DNA of 64,000 nt from an uncultured Clostridia bacterium (GTDB lineage: Bacteria > Bacillota > Clostridia > TANB77 > CAG-508): NCBI GenBank assembly GCA_947626815.1, contig CANQTN010000003.1, positions 21,919 through 85,918 of the forward strand, in the 5' to 3' direction. Positions 58,470-64,000 of the stretch are shown here, piece by piece. The notes beneath the pieces are model-generated. The model saw only the letters and a program-made list of their open reading frames with translations. It did no database searches and had not been told where the DNA came from. Made by a program: the position numbers and the translations under genes. Each line of letters starts with the position of its first letter. The first letter of the stretch is position 1.

Positions 58470-59613
58470 TTATTCATCCAAAACCTCATTAAAAATTTTA
58501 GCTAAATATTTCATACTTGTAAGGCATTGTTCCATAGTATTTCCTGTTGCTCCTACTTCAATAATGCTTGAACACTTTGCAACATGCTGATTATATCTTG
58601 ATTTTGTTAACATTATTGGTTTAAATAGTCCTGGATACATTTCTTCAGCTTTTTCTTGAATTTTTATTGCAAATTTTAAATTTTGATTCCAATTTGGATG
58701 CCACAACCCCCCATTATTTGTTCCGAATAACAAACATAACTTGTGCTGCCATATCTTGCTCTCCTATTTTCACTGTTGGCGCATAATCACTCCTGCTTCC
58801 TATTGCATCTCTATGCAAATCTATAGTAATGTCAGATGGAGTCGTTTTTAATATATTTTCTACTGATGCTAGAGAATGTGCATAAGATCCATTATAAGAC
58901 GGATAATCATGATATGACGTGTCATGTATAACATTAAAATTATATTGTTTTAGTTGATTTTCTAATTCATTTCCTACTCGTACTACAGTATAATTTAAAT
59001 CTGTAGTTCTAAAATTTCCTGTTGGTATATATGAATAAGCTTCACTTGAGGTATAACTTTCACAACTATGTGTGTGATATATTACAATATTTCTATTTTT
59101 AGTTGTGACATCTGGTTTTAACATTTCTTCTGTTAATTGATATTCTGTTTCATTTTTAATTTTTACTTTTCCATATTGACTATTAAAGTTTTCTTTAAGC
59201 GGATTTTGTGTTATTACCTGTGTTGATAGTCCTGATTGTGCTAATTGTATATCTTTATTTTCTTGTTCTTTCTGATTTTGCTCTGTGTCTGTTTGAGCTA
59301 AATCTACATTTTGATTTTCACTTTTTTCTTTCGATATTTCTATTCCTTTAATTGCACTGATTTGTGTTTGCAAAATTCCATGTAAAATGTTATCTTTTTC
59401 TACTTTTTCTTCTTTATTGCTTTTTAGTGTAGTTGGTATCGTTTCTTCTAAACATTGTATCATACTATTTTCTATTAATATTTTTTCTATTTTTACTTCT
59501 TTTGCTTTATTTGAAAAACATTTACTTGCTACTACAATTATTGCAAATGTAATTATCATGCCTATAAAATATTTTTTTATATCCTTCATTTTTAATACTG
59601 TAACATTAAACAT
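58470..59613 (-). CDS. spoIIP: SpoIIP, peptidoglycan hydrolase of engulfment, with +1 frameshift at a CGG codon
   Basis: SpoIIP is the amidase/endopeptidase which, with SpoIID and SpoIIM, degrades septal wall during engulfment. A membrane anchor (residues 12-30) is followed by a variable linker, then the hydrolase domain: NIVIYHTHSCESY, ITIDLHRDAIG and the end HPNWNQNLKFAIKI. The frames meet at CGG (58723-58725): AQVMFVI, one skipped C, then GTNNGGLWHPNW, restoring the family VGT motif. The composite is 380 aa. The zero frame stops two codons later and loses about 85 catalytic-domain residues. AAGGAG supports the start. Confidence 0.94.
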
Positions 59614-59721
59614 ATTTTTTCTCCTTGTCCTAAACTATCCTATAATTATATATATTCATATTACTGTATTAATATGATAATAAATAAACAGAATTAACAT
59701 TTTTTTAAGTTACAATTTATT

Positions 59722-59910
59722 GGTCAAAGATAATATATTATTTATGCAGTAACAATTCGGAGGGACCAACAAAGTACAGATTGTTAATAAAATTTCATAA
59801 TTTATTATAAAATTTTAGGTACAATCTGTATGCAGTTGGGAGTTACAAATAAATAATATATTAACTTTGACCATTTGTATCATTGACCAGTAAGATGACT
59901 TTCTTAGAAT
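59722..59910. repeat. Palindromic element, family B, full-length copy with right-end tail
   Basis: Arms GGTCAAAGATAATATATTA and near-complement (59722-59872) surround GTAAC, a bulge AATTCGGAGGGA, CCAAC paired with GTTGG, and ACAGATTGT paired with ACAATCTGT. Right of it a CATTTGTATCATTGA tail leads to GATGACTTTCTTAGAATA, the inverted form of the dispersed end. Apart from the terminator at 59916-59950, the 378-base gap holds nothing else. Confidence 0.8.
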
Positions 59911-59915
59911 ACAAA

Positions 59916-59952
59916 TAAAAAGAACATAAATATTATTATTTTATGCTCTTTT
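59916..59952 (-). terminator. Terminator of the 112-aa membrane protein gene
   Basis: On the minus strand AAGAGCATAAA and TTTATGTTCTT form a stem that is followed by TTTATTT. Confidence 0.65.
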
Positions 59953-59991
59953 CATTTCATCTTAAATTAATTTTTGTTTCTTACATTTACA

Positions 59992-60330
59992 TTATACTTT
60001 TTTCCAAAACCAATCTAAACTATTATCAATACTTTTTTTACCTTCTACTCTTGCTTCTATGTCATCTACCCATAGATAAGAGAAGAAACTAATTAAAACA
60101 AATATAAAATCTATTGCAATACATCTAGATAATGTTGACACCATATATCTATATTCTTCTGCCAAAGTTGCTATTTGAGCCACATGCATAACTAAAACAA
60201 ATAAATAAGCAAATAGTACTATTGCACCTATATAACTCTTTTTTATTTCTTGTGCCAAGAATATCAACAATACTGTAACTGCTAACATTAGTAATAATGT
60301 TAATGGATTTGATATGTCAAATACAAACAT
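59992..60330 (-). CDS. Small integral membrane protein, 112 aa
   Basis: I do not recognise this protein. Three hydrophobic segments (about residues 8-27, 32-53, 70-92) are linked by short charged loops, and the C-terminus is charged (WVDDIEARVEGKKSIDNSLD). The gene lies between glmM and spoIIP, and has its own terminator. No known motif gives function. Confidence 0.65.
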   Translation of the reverse strand: MFVFDISNPLTLLLMLAVTVLLIFLAQEIKKSYIGAIVLFAYLFVLVMHVAQIATLAEEYRYMVSTLSRCIAIDFIFVLISFFSYLWVDDIEARVEGKKSIDNSLDWFWKKV

Positions 60331-60438
60331 TTTTACCCCTCCATCTTCTTTTGTTTATATAACCATTATTATATTATCATTATTTATTTTTTTTATCAAT
60401 GTTTTTTATATTACATTTATATTACATTCATGTTACAT

Positions 60439-61812
60439 TTAATTTTTATTCAATTTTTCTTCTATCAAACATGCTATTTCTTTTGCTTTTTTCGTTATAT
60501 ATTCTTGATTTTCACCTTCTATCATAACTCGTACTAAAGGCTCTGTTCCAGATGGTCTAATCAAAATTCTTCCATTTCCATCAAATTCTTGTTCTAATTC
60601 ATTTATTGCATTTTTTATTTCTTCATCTTCTTCATAATTATTTTTTCTATTTTCATCTACTTTTGCATTTATCAATATTTGCGGATAAATTTTTACAATA
60701 CCACCTAATTCTGATGCCTTTTTATTACTTTCTAAAATTGACTTGATTAATATTATAGATGTAAGTATGCCATCTCCCGTTGGATTATAGTCTAATAAAA
60801 TTACATGCCCTGATTGTTCTCCACCTAAGTTAAAACCGTTTTTTAACATTTCTTCTAATACATATCTATCTCCAACTTTTGTTTGAACCAATTTAAAATT
60901 ATTTTCTTTTGCATATTTATTAAGTCCTAAATTACTCATAATAGTAGCAACTATAGTATTCTTATTCAATTTTCCATGTTTTTTTAAATTATTAGCAATA
61001 ATTGCCATTAATTTATCACCATTTATTTCATCTCCATTTTCGTCTACCGCCAAACATCTATCTCCATCCCCATCATAGGCTAACCCTAAACTCAAATGAT
61101 TTTCTAATACAAACTTTTTCAATCCTTCTATATGTGTTGAACCACAATCTTGATTAATATTTATCCCATCTGGATTATTATTTATAATCTTATATTTTAT
61201 TCCTAGTGCTTTAAATATTCTTTCTGCTATAAATGAAGTAGCTCCATTTGCAGTATCTATTCCAACTAAAAAGTCTTCTTTTATATTTTCTTTTATATCT
61301 TTAGCAAAATTTTCTACAAAAAAATTCACATAATCATCTTCTAAATTTAAGCAATGTTTTGAAATACCAATTTTATCACTTGAAGCAACTAGTTTACTCA
61401 TTTTTTCTGCATCCATCATTACTTCTTCTATTTCTTCTTCTAAAGAATCTAAAATTTTCATTCCTTTATTACTAAAAAACTTAATTCCATTAAATTCATA
61501 ACTATTATGAGAAGCAGAAATTACAACACTTGCATCTGCATTTAATTTTCTTGTTAAATATGCTATCGCAGGTGTTGGTAAAACTCCTAATAATTTTACA
61601 TTTGCTCCATAACTTAAAAAACCTGCTATCATAGCACTTTCTATTAAAGTTCCTGATATACGAGTATCTCTTCCTATTAAAATTACCGGTTTATGATCAA
61701 CATGTTTAGATAACACATAAGCTCCTGCCTTTGCAACTTTATATACCAATTCTGGAGATAATTCCGTATTTGCAATTTTTCTAATTCCATCTGTGCCAAA
61801 ATATTTTCTCAC
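60439..61812 (-). CDS. glmM: Phosphoglucosamine mutase
   Basis: GlmM converts glucosamine 6-phosphate to glucosamine 1-phosphate for UDP-GlcNAc and wall synthesis. MRKYFGTDGIRKIAN opens the protein; the phosphoserine loop is VVISASHNSYEFNGIKFF; the metal loop is LAYDGDGDRC; the phosphate-binding loop is RPSGTEPLVRVM. Length is 457 aa, slightly longer than usual. The start is a GTG, behind GAAGGAATG. It follows a PHP phosphatase gene. Confidence 0.97.
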   Translation of the reverse strand: MRKYFGTDGIRKIANTELSPELVYKVAKAGAYVLSKHVDHKPVILIGRDTRISGTLIESAMIAGFLSYGANVKLLGVLPTPAIAYLTRKLNADASVVISASHNSYEFNGIKFFSNKGMKILDSLEEEIEEVMMDAEKMSKLVASSDKIGISKHCLNLEDDYVNFFVENFAKDIKENIKEDFLVGIDTANGATSFIAERIFKALGIKYKIINNNPDGININQDCGSTHIEGLKKFVLENHLSLGLAYDGDGDRCLAVDENGDEINGDKLMAIIANNLKKHGKLNKNTIVATIMSNLGLNKYAKENNFKLVQTKVGDRYVLEEMLKNGFNLGGEQSGHVILLDYNPTGDGILTSIILIKSILESNKKASELGGIVKIYPQILINAKVDENRKNNYEEDEEIKNAINELEQEFDGNGRILIRPSGTEPLVRVMIEGENQEYITKKAKEIACLIEEKLNKN

Positions 61813-61851
61813 TTTTAATCACATTCCTTCCTAAAGGTTTACAAAAAATAT

Positions 61852-62634
61852 TCATTTTTTAAATTTCATCATTAGCTTTTCTTTAAATGTTAATTCTATA
61901 TTATTCGTTTTTCCTATTTCTATTCTTTTATTTTTTAAAACTAATTCTGGATTTACTGTTGTTAATTGCTCTAATTTTTCTTCACCTATCATCTTTTTCA
62001 ATATGCTTAATATTTGCGGTATTTTTGGATATATTGTATTAGTTCTATGTACATCACTTCCCAATAAATGAACCATATTATTTTCAAACATTTTTTGTGC
62101 AATAACTTGTGGTTTCTCTCCATAATAACCAATTATACTTGCATAATTTACTTGCATTAATACACCTAACTCTATTATATCGCTTAAAAATTCTGTATCA
62201 TGCCACACAAATGAATATCTTTCTGGATGTGCAAGTATTGGCACTAATTTACATTGTGTTATTTCATATATTATATCATATAAATTTTCTGGTTCTATAT
62301 TTAATGGTAATTCAAAAAGAATATAACTTGTGTCATTTATAGTTGAGGCTTTTCTTTCTTCTAATATTTTTACAATATTATCTGTCAAATAAATTTCGCT
62401 TCCTAAATATAAATCCATTTCAATATTATATTGAATAAATTTTTGAAATATTGCTTCTGTCAATATGGTTCTTTCATCTACTGCAGTTTCGTAATATCCT
62501 TCCATATAATGAGCTGTAGAAACAATAGCTTCAAATCCTACAGATTGTGCTTCTTTCAACAATTCCATTGTTTCATCTATATTTCTTGCACCATCGTCTA
62601 TATTAGGTAATATATGTGAATGTATATCTATCAT
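61852..62634 (-). CDS. CpsB/YwqE-type tyrosine-protein phosphatase (PHP family)
   Basis: This manganese-dependent phosphatase of the PHP superfamily dephosphorylates bacterial tyrosine kinases that control capsule or exopolysaccharide. Metal ligands appear in DIHSHILPNIDDGARN, VSTAHYMEGYY, ILAHPERYSF and LLGSDVHRTN. Length is 260 aa. The preferred start is MIDIHSH at 62634; other Met codons upstream sit on the GGAG ribosome site. No tyrosine kinase gene is visible in the window, so the partner must be elsewhere. Confidence 0.92.
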   Translation of the reverse strand: MIDIHSHILPNIDDGARNIDETMELLKEAQSVGFEAIVSTAHYMEGYYETAVDERTILTEAIFQKFIQYNIEMDLYLGSEIYLTDNIVKILEERKASTINDTSYILFELPLNIEPENLYDIIYEITQCKLVPILAHPERYSFVWHDTEFLSDIIELGVLMQVNYASIIGYYGEKPQVIAQKMFENNMVHLLGSDVHRTNTIYPKIPQILSILKKMIGEEKLEQLTTVNPELVLKNKRIEIGKTNNIELTFKEKLMMKFKK

Positions 62635-62652
62635 TTTTTTATTCATCTCCAT

Positions 62653-62992
62653 AAATTTTAATTATCTTTTTATATTCTAGAAAAATCATCGTTGAAAAAA
62701 CGATAGACTTTCCGTAGAAGATAAATATACGGAGTTTAAATTTTCTTAAAAGCTTATCTCTTTAGAAAAGTTTCTCTAAATTTATTTTTTCCGTATATAT
62801 TCCTTTTTTGTAACTTATCCTTTTTACTTTAACACATCTTTTATATTTTTTCAAGTATATAGCAAAATTGTAATTTTATGTTGATGAGGCACGAGCAATT
62901 TAGTAAAAAATAGTTACAAATTATCAGAATATAAAAATTCCAGATGCGTCTGGAATTTTTATATTCTGGAACCGATATACTCTAACATGATT
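62653..62992. other. Non-coding gap with dispersed-repeat fragments and a terminator
   Basis: TATTCTAGAAAAATCATCG and its imperfect inverted partner CGATAGACTTTCCGTAGA lie at 62671-62717. A further inverted pair, ATATACGGA and TCCGTATAT, spans about 62726-62799. A strong terminator (AATTCCAGA, GCG loop region, TCTGGAATT, T-run; 62931-62962) serves the GLUG-repeat gene. No ORF is visible. Confidence 0.65.
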
Positions 62993-64000
62993 TTACTCTT
63001 CTTGCCATTTAAGTATTGGATATCCATTATTTATATTATTAGTATCTTCTTTAAATTCTTCTCCTAATTGGCTAGCTATTACTTTTAATTCTTCTTTATT
63101 AGCATAGCTTTGCACATCTATTTTAGTCTGATCCGTTCACACATCATCCACATCCTTAACCCCATCTTCACACCAACAATGGCAATTTTGCACACATCCA
63201 TTTTCAGATACATATCCCGCTATGCTCCCATGTCTCAAATTTTCTTCTCTTGATGTTTCTAATTTTGTTTTTCCTATATTATAACAGTTTTGAATTAAAG
63301 CATCACCCACCTGACCAACAATGCCACCCACAGCAGGCCATGTTTTAGTGGAATCCGTCTGTTTAGTCGTTATTTCTCCCGTATTATAACAGAAACGTAT
63401 TGTACCAGCAGAGCATCCAGCGATACCACCAGTCTGTGGATTATTCGCACCAGAAATACTTTTTATATTTCCAGAATTGTAGCAATCACTAACCTCAGAA
63501 CCTGTGTCGCCCCAACCTAGGATTCCACCTAATTCCGCACCTCTAGAGCAATCTTCAGTAACTGTAATATTACCTAAATTATAACATTCATAAGTACAAC
63601 CACTACTCGAAACAGCTCCAGCAATACCACCTATTAAAGTTCGATTCGTGGATTCGTCATTCCTTTCCCCTTTGTAACTGAAATTAGCATTATTATAACA
63701 TTTTTCAATTTTACCTGTATTATATCCACAAATAGCACCTAAATAAACCAAATTATTTATTTGTATAGGAGCTATTTCTAATGTTTCAATTCCAACATTT
63801 TTTATTGTTCCTTCATTATATCCAAATAATCCAATAAAAATAACTTGCACATCGCTACCTATATATAAATTTTCTATTTTATGTTTTCCTCCATCAAATG
63901 TTCCTTTAAATGGATGATTTTGTGTTCCAATAGGAGTCCAGCTTCCATTTTGAGCTCCTCCCATATCTATATCTGCTGTTTGCTTAATTATTTTTCCTGT
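62993..64000 (-). CDS. GLUG-repeat surface protein, C-terminal part, interrupted by an in-frame TGA (cut by window end)
   Basis: The frame is open to the window end (TGKIIKQTADID before MGGAQNG). It encodes repeats of the type GGIAG..SGTI..CYNTGEI, the GLUG motif of Clostridia surface proteins; at least six units can be counted. At 63137-63139 a TGA stops the track ORF after VKDVDDV. The same frame continues TDQTKIDVQSYANKEELKVI and ends FKEDTNNINNGYPILKWQEE, the usual end of such domains. There is no frameshift here and no in-frame CGG. It may be a nonsense change, a base error or read-through. The protein is large and probably secreted, but its start is outside. Confidence 0.75.

Noticed and set aside
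63133-63136. CGGA near the in-frame TGA as a twelfth shift site
   Set aside because: The CGG is not in the reading frame there, and the frame is the same before and after the TGA, so no +1 shift is needed.

Overview
The window comes from a very AT-rich, endospore-forming member of the Clostridia, most like the uncultured gut lineages. Low GC, AAGGAG-type ribosome sites, spoVG, spoIVB, spoIIP, an alpha/beta SASP, era-yqzL-recO synteny and A-type rnpB all point there. Most genes lie on the minus strand. There are no rRNA or tRNA genes, no CRISPR array and no intact transposase.

Main result: eleven genes look broken by a +1 frameshift, and all eleven breaks are the same. An extra C stands immediately before a GGA codon (ten cases) or a GGG codon (one case), so the zero-frame codon at the break is CGG. 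The genes are rimO, spoIVB, the pilus-linked gene at 12.6 kb, the cpaF-like ATPase, recO, a GT4 glycosyltransferase, tgt, queA, a prepilin-like gene, der and spoIIP. Dropping the C restores full-length family sequence, usually with a conserved Gly at the site. Reading every gene by eye, I found no in-frame CGG used as arginine. The same CGGA string in other frames causes no shift. I read this as CGG having left the arginine code and acting as a +1 shift or four-base (CGGR) glycine signal. The main rival explanation is a systematic base-calling error.

Layout. 1-2.5 kb: end of asd, an HD-domain protein, a small membrane protein, a CDF transporter. 2.5-7.1 kb: unknown gene, rimO, rng, pth. 7.2-7.5 kb: a 229-bp foldback element. 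7.5-10.9 kb: spoVG, murC, spoIVB. 10.9-24.8 kb: a Tad/Flp-like pilus or secretion operon with a CpaB-like SAF protein, two MinD-like proteins (one degenerate), a CpaF-like ATPase, a double-length TadB/C protein, a family of MENA(S/A)KA pilin-like proteins, and a tandemly duplicated 177-aa gene. 25-31 kb: HAD phosphatase, SASP, hpf, recO, yqzL, era, GT4. 30.7-38.5 kb: a WG-repeat protein, tgt, queA, a membrane metallopeptidase candidate, pnp, rpsO. 38.7-48 kb: a prepilin-SUMF1 fusion, a SipW-type signal peptidase, an ABC transporter, an acidic coiled-coil protein, an MFS transporter, a hydrolase. 48-64 kb: rnpB, dtd, gpsA, plsY, der, pyk, acyl-ACP thioesterase, pgi, spoIIP, glmM, a PHP phosphatase and a GLUG-repeat surface protein cut by the window end.

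The gaps hold at least three families of short palindromic elements, one with compensatory base changes between copies. Starts were re-chosen against Shine-Dalgarno spacing where the track start was implausible.
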